From Paenibacillus mesophilus (GTDB lineage: Bacteria > Bacillota > Bacilli > Paenibacillales > NBRC-103111), in the NCBI RefSeq assembly GCF_005938385.1, contig NZ_VCRA01000014.1:124001-188000 (forward strand): 64,000 nucleotides of DNA. Direction: 5' to 3'. The translations under genes and the position numbers were made by a program. Positions within the stretch are counted from its first letter, which is position 1, and the number at the start of each line of letters is the position of its first letter. This document shows positions 43,872 through 53,357 of this stretch, piece by piece. The notes beneath the pieces are model-generated. The model was not told the DNA's origin, made no database searches, and saw only the letters and a program-made list of their open reading frames with translations.

Positions 43872-46800
43872 TTAATCGTTCGGCATCGTAACGGTAATGC
43901 TGGTCTTGGCCCCGAAATGGGTGACGGTATACAAGTTGTCCCCGGGATCCTTCTCGATCTTCAAGTCCTCTCCAGCAATATGCAGCGGCCGCGGCCCGTA
44001 CAGCTTGATCTGCTGCATGCCGTCGGAGTCGAGCCGGATCGTCCAGGCGGTGCCGTTGTCCTCGATCCGGACGGGAACGTTGGAGCGGACGATATGGAAC
44101 GGTTCGGCCCCCCAGTTGACGGAGACGCTCGTCAGACGGCGCAGGCCGAGTCCGACGTACAGCTTGTCCCCTTTTTTCGTAAAGGCGGGAGAGTCCGTTG
44201 CGAACGGATAGTCCGCATAGCGTTCACCCGGCTCGAATACGACGCCGGCCGTATCGCGGTATTCCCCGGCCATGCCCGGTACTTGATCGGTGTTGGCCGA
44301 GATGGACAGCGTCAAGTGCAGGCCTTTGCCGAATTTCGTTTTCAGCTTATCGATCGCATAGACGAGCCAAGGGCGCTCCACCCGGATATCGCTTTTCATC
44401 GTGGCAAGGAACGAGCGGGCCATTTGCGGCTCGGCCATAAAGTTGTAGTCGTAAGACGTCCGCAGCTCGTCGAAAAACCTTACGAACGTGTTCATCATAT
44501 TCTGTTTATCCGGATCGTTGTACTGATATTCGATATGCTCGAAATAATCGATCGGCATGTCCAGCATCGCGAACGATCTATAAATGTCCGTCGTTCCGCC
44601 CTTGTCGTCCAGCTTGAACATGAAGCCGGGCGCATGAAGCAGCATTGGCGTCTTCAGACGGTCATCGTCCAGCAGGAAAGGGAAGCTCCAGATGAAGTCC
44701 TGGCCCCACTGCGGCTCTGTCGGGCTGTCGGACGGCTTGAAGCCGAAGTTGTACCAGATGTCGGCTTCATTCTCGTTGCGCAGCGTCTGCAGCCGGTCGG
44801 CCTGATTGATGCGCCAAGTATGCTGGTTCGTTCCCGTCTGGGTCCATGGCAGGCCGAGCGCGGCGAACGACTTTCGTTGCAGCTGCAGCTCCAGCTTCTC
44901 CTGCTCGGAGCTGAGGAAGCTGTGCACGTATACGTGCGGGACGATTTCCAGCTTGTTCTTGCCGGCGTAATCGAGAAACTCCTGCAGCTCTTTCTTGAAA
45001 GGAAAGGCGGGATCGTCGACCGGAACCGGCTTGCTGTACTGCAGCTGTCCTACGATCAAATCTTCCTTGCCGTCATGATTCAGGTCGGCCCAGAGCGGCA
45101 CCGAGTACTGCCCGCCGACGAGCGCTTTCGTGCCCATCTGGTTGTTCGTCCGGCCTTGAATCGGTCCTTGCAGCAGCCAATTGCCCGCACTCCGGGTGTA
45201 TACGAGAAGATCGCCTTCGCTATTGCCTATAACGAGATCGGGGATCTTGTCTCCATCCATATCGCGGACAGCCGGTGCCGCATAGGCGGCTTTAATTTGG
45301 AACAAAGGCCGGGCCTGGCCAAATTGCAGCGGCTTGCCGGGAATGCCGGAGTAAGCCGTGAGCTGCCCGTCCGCATCGCCGACGACGAGATCGATCGTTC
45401 CGTCCCCGTCGATATCGCCGATTCCCGGAGCCGAGTGGGAACCCGCCCGAATCGGCTGACCGTCGGACAGCAGAGGGACGGCGGAGGCGAAAGCCCCTTT
45501 CCTTTGCTGGAGCAGGGCGACGACGCTGCCATCCTTGCTTCCGACGACCAGATCGGTCAAGCCGTCGCCGTTCAAGTCCGCCGCCGTTACCGTCGAGTAG
45601 CCTGCAGTGCGGAACGTCTGCCCGTTCGCAAGCTTCAGCTGCTGCGGCGCTCCGAAGCCGTCGGGATAAGCGGTCCCCTCGGGTACCATTTGGGTGGACA
45701 CTTGTTTCCCCGCGTTTTGGTAACGATATATATAGCCGTCGAAGCTGCCGACGATCAGATCAGCCAACCCGTCGCCGTTTAAATCGGCAAGGGAAGGATA
45801 GGCCCGGTACGGAAGCTCCAGCTTCATCCCCAGCTGGTTTTTGCCGGGGTACAGGCCGACCGTGAGCGGAATGTTCTCACTCGTGACGAGCGTGCCGCTC
45901 GAATAGAAGGAGTTCGGAAACTCTCCGACGAATTGCGGCTTCGCCGTCGTTCCCGTATTCAGATGGACCGTAATGCCTTCGTACCAATGATGCCAGTCGA
46001 ACGACGAGCGAACGAGCGAGAACGAAGGGATTTGATTGTACGTTTTGAGCTGCTCCGCCCATGCGATCCCTTCTTTATGCTCGATCGCGGGAAGGGCTTC
46101 GAAATGGTTCTGATAGGCCATGGCCGGCCGGCCGTAAGGGCCGAATACTTTTTTCAGGCTGTATCCGAGCGTTTCCTTCGAGACGTACGACAAATATTCG
46201 TTGCGGAGCAGATGATTCGCCGCGGCGAAAGCGAAATGGAAATACGGCTCCTGCGGCAGCCCCGTCTTGAATTCGAAGTATAGCGAACGTCCTGGCTGCT
46301 TGAGCGACACATCGTGCTTGGCCGCTTTCGTCGGAAAGCCTTTGGTTGCGTCCATCCCGCTTTGCAGATCGAAGCCGGTAATAAAATACCGGTTCGGCAG
46401 GAAGGTGCTCGCCGCCAGCACGGTGCCCAGCCCGTACCGGTTGACCGTGTACAGCGCTTGCCCGTTCATCGATACGAGCGGCTCCGCCGTCGAAGGAACG
46501 ATCGCGAGCCCCCAATCGAATCCCGGCATCATCGTATCCATATCGGTTATGTAGCCATGTGCGGTAAAGTTGTCCGCAAATTGCTTGAATACGTCTTGCA
46601 TGCCTTGCAAATTTCCCCGTACTTGCGGGTAGTCGAACTTCGGCTTAACGGCCCCCTTGACGGGTGTGAGGTCGGCTGCGCCGAGAAGGGACTTGGGCAA
46701 ATCGTTCAGCAGCTCGTTCTCTACGAACAAATGGCCGCCTTGCTTCACATAGGCTTCCAGATCGGGTATGGCTTCCCGCAGTGCGGGCGTTTGCTTCAAG

Positions 46801-47051
46801 GAAACGTCCAAATAAACGGCATCGTAAGACTGAAGCCGCTTCGCATCGAACGTATCGAGAGAAAGTCGGCTCACATCGGCATTTGCTACAATCGCTTGTT
46901 GGAAATTCAGATAAGCCGCCCGGTCGTAAGCATCCCCCCCGCTTGCGTACAGCAGCCGAACCCGCTCCTGCTTGTGGCCGAATACGAGCGCGAACACTGC
47001 GACTAGCAGCAGGAGCCCGACGAACCAGGCCGCTTTTTTGCGCAATGACAA
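43872..47051 (-). CDS. Large membrane-anchored FG-GAP/VCBS propeller protein
   Basis: 1059 residues; TTG start behind GAGGG. N-terminal anchor (about 7-25), a Rossmann or GATase-like segment (about 30-220: LLYASGGDAY, YDAVYLDVS), then five FG-GAP/VCBS blade motifs of the calcium-loop type DLNGDGxxDLxVG at about residues 423, 492, 546, 597 and 656, and a further 400-residue region (about 680-1059) rich in aromatic residues that I cannot name. The propeller seems inserted between the two outer regions. It is predicted to face outward and may bind or process the surface polymer that the downstream genes aminoacylate. First gene of the six-gene operon; a 32-bp gap to the carrier protein. Confidence 0.8.
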   Translation of the reverse strand: MSLRKKAAWFVGLLLLVAVFALVFGHKQERVRLLYASGGDAYDRAAYLNFQQAIVANADVSRLSLDTFDAKRLQSYDAVYLDVSLKQTPALREAIPDLEAYVKQGGHLFVENELLNDLPKSLLGAADLTPVKGAVKPKFDYPQVRGNLQGMQDVFKQFADNFTAHGYITDMDTMMPGFDWGLAIVPSTAEPLVSMNGQALYTVNRYGLGTVLAASTFLPNRYFITGFDLQSGMDATKGFPTKAAKHDVSLKQPGRSLYFEFKTGLPQEPYFHFAFAAANHLLRNEYLSYVSKETLGYSLKKVFGPYGRPAMAYQNHFEALPAIEHKEGIAWAEQLKTYNQIPSFSLVRSSFDWHHWYEGITVHLNTGTTAKPQFVGEFPNSFYSSGTLVTSENIPLTVGLYPGKNQLGMKLELPYRAYPSLADLNGDGLADLIVGSFDGYIYRYQNAGKQVSTQMVPEGTAYPDGFGAPQQLKLANGQTFRTAGYSTVTAADLNGDGLTDLVVGSKDGSVVALLQQRKGAFASAVPLLSDGQPIRAGSHSAPGIGDIDGDGTIDLVVGDADGQLTAYSGIPGKPLQFGQARPLFQIKAAYAAPAVRDMDGDKIPDLVIGNSEGDLLVYTRSAGNWLLQGPIQGRTNNQMGTKALVGGQYSVPLWADLNHDGKEDLIVGQLQYSKPVPVDDPAFPFKKELQEFLDYAGKNKLEIVPHVYVHSFLSSEQEKLELQLQRKSFAALGLPWTQTGTNQHTWRINQADRLQTLRNENEADIWYNFGFKPSDSPTEPQWGQDFIWSFPFLLDDDRLKTPMLLHAPGFMFKLDDKGGTTDIYRSFAMLDMPIDYFEHIEYQYNDPDKQNMMNTFVRFFDELRTSYDYNFMAEPQMARSFLATMKSDIRVERPWLVYAIDKLKTKFGKGLHLTLSISANTDQVPGMAGEYRDTAGVVFEPGERYADYPFATDSPAFTKKGDKLYVGLGLRRLTSVSVNWGAEPFHIVRSNVPVRIEDNGTAWTIRLDSDGMQQIKLYGPRPLHIAGEDLKIEKDPGDNLYTVTHFGAKTSITVTMPND

Positions 47052-47129
47052 GGCAATCCCTCAAAACTTGTAGAATAGTCGTTCCATGAATGTTTGAAAA
47101 CATCGTCAACCTGTGTAAGGACTAGTGCC

Positions 47130-47158
47130 ATTATAGCATTTCAGGCGTTGCTTGTTAA
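47130..47158 (-). promoter_or_regulatory. Promoter of the aminoacylation operon
   Basis: On the minus strand TTAACA and TATAAT are 17 bp apart, with a TGC extended -10. A 14-bp palindrome ATGTTTGAAAACAT lies in the leader near 47088-47101 and could be an operator. Confidence 0.75.
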
Positions 47159-47263
47159 ACATTTGACGACGGCGGCGGCAGAAAGTTGCCGATTCGTCTC
47201 CACTTTTGTCGATACATTCGATATAATTCGAGGCAAGAGTTCCGTTTGGAGGAGGATGCACCC

Positions 47264-48247
47264 ATGGAGAAAAAAATGGTAGTTTGCTTGGGCGAGCTGT
47301 TGATCGATTTCGTGCCTCAGTCGAATGGGTTGCCTTTATCGCAAGTCGATACGTTTCATCGAGCGGCCGGCGGCGCTCCCGCCAATGTCGCCGCGGCGGT
47401 AGCCAAGCTTGGAGGCCGTTCGCGGTTTATCGGGAAGGTCGGCCGCGATCCGTTCGGGGATTATTTGCATACCGCCTTAGGGGAGGCCGGCGTAGAGCCG
47501 GCGCTTGTCGCAACGGACGAGGCCCGGACCGGACTCGCGTTCGTGTCGCTGCGGGAAGACGGCGAGCGCGACTTCGTGTTTTTCCGCAATCCGGCGGCGG
47601 ATATGCTGCTGCGCAAGGATGAGGTGGAAGACGCCTGGCTGCAGGACGCGGCGATTTTCCACTTCGGATCGGTATCGCTTATAGCGGAGCCGTGCCGGAC
47701 GGCGACGCTGGATGCGGCGAGACGGGCTAGAGCGTTCGGCGCGCTCGTTTCTTACGACCCGAACGTCAGGCTGCCGCTGTGGGCGAATGCGGATTTTGCC
47801 CGGCGAACGATACTCGATCAGCTGCCGTCGGCCGATCTTGTCAAAGTGAGCGAGGATGAAATCGGCTTCCTGTACGGTGGCGTCAGCATCGAAGAAGGCG
47901 CGCGGCTTATGCTCGGACTAGGCCCGAGCTGTGTCGTCGTGACGCTCGGCGCGGCTGGCTGCCGCGTATTTACGCAGACGGGGGACGTAACCGTTCCAGG
48001 CGTACGAGTGGAGCCGGTCGATACGACCGGAGCGGGCGACGGCTTCGTCGGCGGACTGCTGTGGGGGCTTGCGGATGCCGGAGTCCAGGCGGCCTCACTC
48101 GGCGAGGCGCTGGCCGACCCGACGTTTGCGGTCGACGCGCTCCGTTTCGCCAATGCGGTTGGAGCGCTCGCGACGACGAAGCGGGGCGCCATACCGGCGC
48201 TGCCTACGCGGAGCGAGGTCGTAGAGAAGCTGGGCGGGGAGGCGTAA
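47264..48247 (+). CDS. PfkB family sugar kinase (fructokinase-like)
   Basis: 327 residues. Ribokinase fold with the N-terminal LGELLIDFVPQ, substrate glycine pair AAGGAPANVA, and the C-terminal catalytic anion-hole motif DTTGAGDGFVGG whose Asp is the base. Most like fructokinases of Firmicutes, but the substrate is inferred. ATG at 47264 follows GGAGGAGG by 8 bases; the longer frame starts within the promoter area. A TATAAT lies at 47222-47227 without a good -35. Divergent from the aminoacylation operon. Confidence 0.88.
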   Translation: MEKKMVVCLGELLIDFVPQSNGLPLSQVDTFHRAAGGAPANVAAAVAKLGGRSRFIGKVGRDPFGDYLHTALGEAGVEPALVATDEARTGLAFVSLREDGERDFVFFRNPAADMLLRKDEVEDAWLQDAAIFHFGSVSLIAEPCRTATLDAARRARAFGALVSYDPNVRLPLWANADFARRTILDQLPSADLVKVSEDEIGFLYGGVSIEEGARLMLGLGPSCVVVTLGAAGCRVFTQTGDVTVPGVRVEPVDTTGAGDGFVGGLLWGLADAGVQAASLGEALADPTFAVDALRFANAVGALATTKRGAIPALPTRSEVVEKLGGEA

Positions 48248-48250
48248 CGG

Positions 48251-48760
48251 GTGGCCGACGTCTTCTTTATATCCGACCATCATTTCGGGCACAAGCACAT
48301 TATCGATTTCGAATCGAGACCGTTCGGCGATGTGGAGGAAATGACCGAGAAGATGATTGCGAAATGGAACGCCGTCGTAGGCGCGGACGACCGTGTCTTT
48401 CATTTGGGCGACTTCTCTTTTCTGAACAAGGAGAAAACAAGCGCTATCGTCGACCGGTTGAATGGGACGAAGACATTGATCATGGGCAATCACGATCGCG
48501 GAAGGTCCCGGTCGTGGTGGTTGGATGTCGGATTCCACGAGGTAAGCGAATACCCGATCGTATACGGGGGGTTCTTCTTTCTGTCGCACGAGCCGATGTA
48601 TATGAATAAACATATACCTTACGTGAATATCCATGGGCACATCCATGGACAGAAATACGAGAGCAGCCAATATGTCAACGTAAGCGTGGAGCATTGGGAC
48701 TACACACCCGTTACGTTTGAGGCAATCAAGCGCATGGTCGTGCCGAGCGAGGAGCAGTAG
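48251..48760 (+). CDS. Calcineurin-like metallophosphoesterase
   Basis: 169 residues with all metal motifs: D9-x-H11 (SDHHFGH), HLGD, GNHD and GHIH. Two-metal phosphoesterase of the small cytoplasmic YfcE/MJ0936-like type; substrate unknown. GTG start 3 bases after the PfkB stop codon with GGGGAGG upstream, so the two genes are translationally coupled. Confidence 0.87.
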   Translation: MADVFFISDHHFGHKHIIDFESRPFGDVEEMTEKMIAKWNAVVGADDRVFHLGDFSFLNKEKTSAIVDRLNGTKTLIMGNHDRGRSRSWWLDVGFHEVSEYPIVYGGFFFLSHEPMYMNKHIPYVNIHGHIHGQKYESSQYVNVSVEHWDYTPVTFEAIKRMVVPSEEQ

Positions 48761-48880
48761 CGCCCGCCCGAATCGATCCAATTTGCTCCGATGGCATTAC
48801 CAGCCCCTTTTCTGGTAAACTAATAGGATAAGGGGGGGCGGAATCGAGCCGCTCCATGCAAGCATTGGAGGAACGAAACT

Positions 48881-51415
48881 ATGCGCGAAGACATTCGCAT
48901 CGAACATATCGAGCTGCTGGCGCCGGCCGGCGATTGGGACTGCCTGAGGGCGGCTGTGGCGAACGGAGCCGACGCCGTCTTCTTCGGCGTGGACAAATTC
49001 AATGCCCGCGTACGGGCCAAAAACTTTACGATGGACGAGCTGCCCGACATTATGTCCTTTCTGCACCTGTACGGGGTAAAAGGGTTCGTCACGTTCAACA
49101 TTCTTGTGTTCGAGGAGGAGCTGAACGACGCCAAGAAGCTGGTCGAGGCGTGCATCGACGCGGGCGTTGACGCGGTCATCGTCCAGGACCTCGGACTGGT
49201 CAAGCTGATCCGGGACATTTCCCCGGACTTCCCGATCCACGGCTCGACGCAGATGACGATCACTTCTCCGGAGGCGGTCGAGTTCACGAAGCCGTTCGAT
49301 ATCGAGAGGGTCGTGCTCGGGCGCGAAAATAATTTGAAGCAAATCAAGCAGATCGGCGACCAGGCGAAGCTGCCGATGGAAGTATTCGTACACGGAGCGC
49401 TGTGCGTATCGTATTCGGGCCAATGCTTGACGTCGGAAATGTGGGGCGGACGTTCGGCCAATCGCGGGGAATGCGCGCAAGCGTGCCGACTTCCGTACGA
49501 TTTGATGGTAGACGGCGTGCAGAAGCCTATGGGCGATGTCGCATACTTGCTGTCGCCGAAAGATTTGGCCGCTCTGGAGCTCGTGCCGGAGCTGATCGAA
49601 GCCGGGGTGACCTCGTTCAAAATCGAGGGCCGCCTCAAATCGCCCGAATATGTGGCGAACGTTGTCGGCAAATACCGCAAGGCGATCGACAGCTATTTCG
49701 CGGGACGCGACCCGAAGCCGACGAAGGAAGAGCTGCGCGAGCTGCAGCAAAGCTTCTCGCGGGGCTTCACCTACGGGTTCCTGAAGGGGACGAACAACAA
49801 GCAGCTGGTAGAGGGCACCTTTCCGAAAAGCCGCGGCGTATACCTCGGCCGGGTGAAGCAGCTTCTGCGCGACGGCGTAATATGCGAGCTGGAAGCGCCG
49901 CTGAAGCGTGGAGACGGCATTGTCTTCGACGCCGGAGATCCGACGAAACCCGAGGAAGGCGGGCGGGTATACGATATCCGGCGCAAAGGGCAGAAGCTCG
50001 AGGGCGAGGCGATAGGAGGCTTGATCGAGATCGTGCCGGGGAGAAACGATGTCGATTTGAAGCGGGTGCGCGTCGGCGACCGGATATGGAAAACAAGCGA
50101 TCCGCATTTGGATAAAAGATTGCGGCAAACGTTCGAGACGGATAAGCCGTACCGCGTATTTCCCGTAACCGTCAAGGTGACCGGACGGCTGGGACAGCCG
50201 CTTCAGTCCGTATGGACCGACGAGCGGACAGGGCAATCGGTGGAAGTGCATTCGGAGCTGCATCTCGTGCAAGCGGAGAAAAGGCCGATGGACCGGGCGC
50301 TGTTCGAGGAGCAGTTCGGACGGCTCGGCGGCACGACCTGCTTCTTGAACGGACTGGAGCTCGATCTGGAAGGATCGCTCATTATTCCGATGAGAGAGCT
50401 GAATCAGATGCGCCGCCTCGCGGTCGAGCAGCTGGAGGAGACCCGCCAGAAGCCGCGCAAGTATATGAAGCGCAGCGTGGACGTCTATGCGGATGCGCAT
50501 CGCCAAGTGCCGATCGGGGCATTCTCGGCAGAAGCCGCGGGCGCTCGCACGCAGCAGCCGCGTCTGATAGCGCTGTGCCGCAATCTGGAGCAGGTGAAGG
50601 CGGTATTGACTACCGATGTAGAGTGGATTTACGCCGACTTCGAATTTATTAAGCAGTACCCGGCCGCTATGGAAGCGGTTCGCGCAGCAGGCAGGAAAAT
50701 CGCTTTGGCTACGCCGCGTATCCATATGCCGGGCGAAACCGGGTATTTCAAAAATATGCTGAATCTTCGACCGGACGCCATGCTCGTACGGAACACCGGA
50801 GCGATGTATTTCTTCATGAAGCACCGCGCGGAGAGCAAGGACGGTTACCGGCCGGAGCTGATCGGCGATTTCTCGCTTAACGCGGTGAATCACAAGACGG
50901 TCGACCTGTTCGTCGATGCCGGCTGCAGCCGGGTAACGCCTTCGTACGACCTGAACATCCAGCAAATGATCGATTTGCTTCGTCGGACCGATCCTTCGCA
51001 CCTGGAAATCGTGATCCATCAGCATTTGCCGATGTTCCATACGGAGCACTGCGTTTACTGTACATTCTTGAGCGAAGGAACGGATTTTACGAACTGTGGA
51101 CGTCCTTGCGAGGATCATCGCGTTTCGCTGCAGGACCGAATCGGCATGTCCCACCCGGTCCGCGTTGATGAAGGATGCCGCAATACGGTATACAACGCGA
51201 TCGAACAATCCGGCGCGGAATATTTGCCGCAGTTCCGCGAGCTGGGTCTCGAGACGTATCGGGTGGAGTTTCTGGAAGAATCGCCGGATCAAGTGCGCGA
51301 GGTGCTCGATCTGTACAGCCGTGCGCTGCAAGGAACGATCAGCGGTACAAGCGTATGGCGCACGCTCAAAGCGACGAACCAGCTCGGCGTTACGCGGGGG
51401 CAGCTCGTCAAGTAG
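48881..51415 (+). CDS. Two-module U32 family protein (RlhA-like)
   Basis: 844 residues. N-terminal U32 barrel with the signature HGALCVSYSGQCLTS and the following cysteines (GECAQAC) that bind an iron-sulfur cluster; a central DUF3656-like collagenase-associated segment (about 385-510); and a second barrel-like module with a further cysteine set (HCVYC, NCGRPC, DEGC) near residues 725-765. Length and DUF3656 match RlhA-type proteins that hydroxylate cytidine in 23S rRNA; other U32 proteins modify tRNA uridine 34. The peptidase name is historical. ATG follows GGAGGA. Monocistronic, with a strong terminator. Confidence 0.85.
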   Translation: MREDIRIEHIELLAPAGDWDCLRAAVANGADAVFFGVDKFNARVRAKNFTMDELPDIMSFLHLYGVKGFVTFNILVFEEELNDAKKLVEACIDAGVDAVIVQDLGLVKLIRDISPDFPIHGSTQMTITSPEAVEFTKPFDIERVVLGRENNLKQIKQIGDQAKLPMEVFVHGALCVSYSGQCLTSEMWGGRSANRGECAQACRLPYDLMVDGVQKPMGDVAYLLSPKDLAALELVPELIEAGVTSFKIEGRLKSPEYVANVVGKYRKAIDSYFAGRDPKPTKEELRELQQSFSRGFTYGFLKGTNNKQLVEGTFPKSRGVYLGRVKQLLRDGVICELEAPLKRGDGIVFDAGDPTKPEEGGRVYDIRRKGQKLEGEAIGGLIEIVPGRNDVDLKRVRVGDRIWKTSDPHLDKRLRQTFETDKPYRVFPVTVKVTGRLGQPLQSVWTDERTGQSVEVHSELHLVQAEKRPMDRALFEEQFGRLGGTTCFLNGLELDLEGSLIIPMRELNQMRRLAVEQLEETRQKPRKYMKRSVDVYADAHRQVPIGAFSAEAAGARTQQPRLIALCRNLEQVKAVLTTDVEWIYADFEFIKQYPAAMEAVRAAGRKIALATPRIHMPGETGYFKNMLNLRPDAMLVRNTGAMYFFMKHRAESKDGYRPELIGDFSLNAVNHKTVDLFVDAGCSRVTPSYDLNIQQMIDLLRRTDPSHLEIVIHQHLPMFHTEHCVYCTFLSEGTDFTNCGRPCEDHRVSLQDRIGMSHPVRVDEGCRNTVYNAIEQSGAEYLPQFRELGLETYRVEFLEESPDQVREVLDLYSRALQGTISGTSVWRTLKATNQLGVTRGQLVK

Positions 51416-51425
51416 ACGGCAGCAA

Positions 51426-51454
51426 GAAGAGCGGCGGACGCCGTTCTTTTTTTT
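51426..51454 (+). terminator. Terminator of the U32 gene
   Basis: AGAGCGGC pairs with GCCGTTCT (one G-U) around GGAC, followed by eight T residues. Confidence 0.9.
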
Positions 51455-51501
51455 GCGCTGCTGCGACCTTTCGAGAGGGGAACCGTATAGTTTGTTGAAT
51501 A

Positions 51502-51546
51502 AGGAACTTTAACGGAATTCAGGGCAGTAATTCCGTTAAAGTTCCT
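51502..51546. repeat. 18-bp perfect inverted repeat
   Basis: AGGAACTTTAACGGAATT (51502-51519) and its exact reverse complement (51529-51546) flank a 9-base loop. No T-run follows, and a normal terminator is already present upstream. It has the look of a dispersed intergenic palindrome. It lies 27 bp before the partner-switching operon and could be transcribed as part of its leader. Confidence 0.85.
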
Positions 51547-51572
51547 AAGTGACTACAAGGAAACCGCGGTGA

Positions 51573-53357
51573 TTGTCGTTGGATGATGCGAGAAGGTGGA
51601 TCGAACAAGGGGACTATGAGATGGCGGTCATCCGGCTGGAATGCGCCATGCTCGAAGGCTGGCGGCCGGACGCAGGATGGCTGGATAGGCTGCCGGACGA
51701 GGTGACGGATCGATCGCCGCTGCTGCAAAAAATGGTCGGGGAACGGCTTGCCGACGCGGGAAAGCTTGCGGAAGCGAAGGCGCTGCTGCAGAAAGCGGTT
51801 AAAGCGTTTGCACGCCAAACGTTCCAGAAGGAGCTGCTGTCGGCGTTCGCGTCGCTTGCCGCCGTCTATATGCGGTCCGGCGACCATTCCGATGCGGAGA
51901 CCGTGATCCGTTTCCTGCAATCGGAATACGGGGGCGGAGAGGCGGAAACGGACGGCTGCGTATTGCTGGCTCTGGCCCGCGGAGCGCGGCTGGTCGGGGA
52001 GGAAGCGAGCCGAGCCCGTTTCTATGAAGGCGCCTTCGAATGGTTTGACCGTGCCGGGGATATGGAGAACAGTGGCCGGACCGCTCTTGAAATGATACTT
52101 GATCTGGGTCCGGCTCAAGGCCGTCGGCTGATCGAGCTGCAGACGATGCTGCGTCTCCGCTGCGGCAGCGACCCGGTCGGCGCTGTCTACGAGCGGGCAT
52201 TCGGAGCGATGCTGCTTTTCTGCGAGCAGCGCTGGCCGGAAGCTTGCGACGCTTTTGCTATGATCGATAGGGCGAACCGGCTGCCGGTTCACTTGGATAT
52301 GATCCTGCGCTGCTATGGACAGCTCGCTTTGCTCCGCAACGGCGGCGTTCCGGATGTCCGCGAGCTGGAGCGGCTGGAACAAGATAGGCGGAAGCTTGCT
52401 CCGGATGCGGCGGTACAGTTTCATGTTGCCCGGCTGGAATTCGAGCGGAAGCTGTTGGACCGTGACGAAGAAGGGGCGGAACACGCGCTGCGGCAGGCAG
52501 AGGTTTATGACAAGTTATGTGCGTCGGCATATGGTGATGAGATCCAAGCGATGAAGAAGGCTTTATCGGACGGTGCCGGGAAGGGTGAGCGCCAGGAAGC
52601 CGATAAACGGCAATGGAACGTTTCCTGCTTCGGCTCGATTCGGTTCTCGAACGGAACGGTCGAGGTTAAAGATATTTCCTGGAAAAGGAAAAAGGCGCAG
52701 GAGCTGTTCCTGTACTTGCTGCTGCAGCCGAATTATTCATGTCCGCGCGATCAGGTGGTGGATGCCCTTTTTGCCGAGAGCGATTTCGATAAGCAGGCCA
52801 ATCAGCTGTATGTCACGATCCACCGTTTGAAGCAGGTGCTGCGGGACTCGCTAGATTGCGATCAAGCGATAACCGTCAAAGAAGGAATTGTCAAAATTTC
52901 GGGGCATTTCATAGAGCATGCCGATGTGGAGAAGTACCGTTCGTTGGTAAGGGTCGGCGACCAATTGTGGGTACATGAACGAGAGCTGGCCGTGGAGCTT
53001 TACGAACAAGCCATTCAGCTGTACGACGAGATTGTACCCGATCTGCCGTACGTGGACTGGCTTGACCAGTTGAGGGCGTACTATGCGGAGATGCAGGCTG
53101 GGACGCTCAAGAAGCTCGTACAGTTCGCCTCGGATCGCACCGATTACGAAACGGCCGAAGCCCGCTGCACCGAGTGGCTGCGAATGAGGCCGGCCGAGGA
53201 AGAGGCGTACCAGCATATGATCCGGATGCTGATGAAGCAGGGAAGAACGGCTGAGGCGAACCGCTGGTACCGCAAATTGGAGAAGGTTTGCCGGGAGGAA
53301 TTGAATGTGAAGCCGCTTCCCGAAACGAAGCAGCTGCTGCGAGGTGAACGTCCTTGA
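51573..53357 (+). CDS. BTAD/SARP-like regulator with N-terminal helical repeats
   Basis: 594 residues. N-terminal helical TPR-like region (about 1-340), then an OmpR-type winged-helix domain (about 350-430: SWKRKKAQELFLYLLL, CPRDQVVDALF) and a bacterial transcriptional activator domain (about 440-590) of TPR-like helices. This is the layout of a soluble transcription factor that senses a ligand or protein through its helical part. TTG start at 51573 with AAGGAAAC about 11 bases upstream; TTG at 51579 is possible. First gene of a five-gene operon; overlaps the next gene by 4 bp (TTGA). Confidence 0.8.
   Translation: MSLDDARRWIEQGDYEMAVIRLECAMLEGWRPDAGWLDRLPDEVTDRSPLLQKMVGERLADAGKLAEAKALLQKAVKAFARQTFQKELLSAFASLAAVYMRSGDHSDAETVIRFLQSEYGGGEAETDGCVLLALARGARLVGEEASRARFYEGAFEWFDRAGDMENSGRTALEMILDLGPAQGRRLIELQTMLRLRCGSDPVGAVYERAFGAMLLFCEQRWPEACDAFAMIDRANRLPVHLDMILRCYGQLALLRNGGVPDVRELERLEQDRRKLAPDAAVQFHVARLEFERKLLDRDEEGAEHALRQAEVYDKLCASAYGDEIQAMKKALSDGAGKGERQEADKRQWNVSCFGSIRFSNGTVEVKDISWKRKKAQELFLYLLLQPNYSCPRDQVVDALFAESDFDKQANQLYVTIHRLKQVLRDSLDCDQAITVKEGIVKISGHFIEHADVEKYRSLVRVGDQLWVHERELAVELYEQAIQLYDEIVPDLPYVDWLDQLRAYYAEMQAGTLKKLVQFASDRTDYETAEARCTEWLRMRPAEEEAYQHMIRMLMKQGRTAEANRWYRKLEKVCREELNVKPLPETKQLLRGERP

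Noticed and set aside
43917-45782. 621-codon plus-strand frame opposite the propeller protein
   Set aside because: Shadow frame. The minus-strand product has five regular FG-GAP repeats and a signal anchor.
48797-51331. 844-codon minus-strand open frame opposite the U32 gene
   Set aside because: A mirror of the real gene. The plus-strand protein has conserved cysteine motifs; the minus frame has none.
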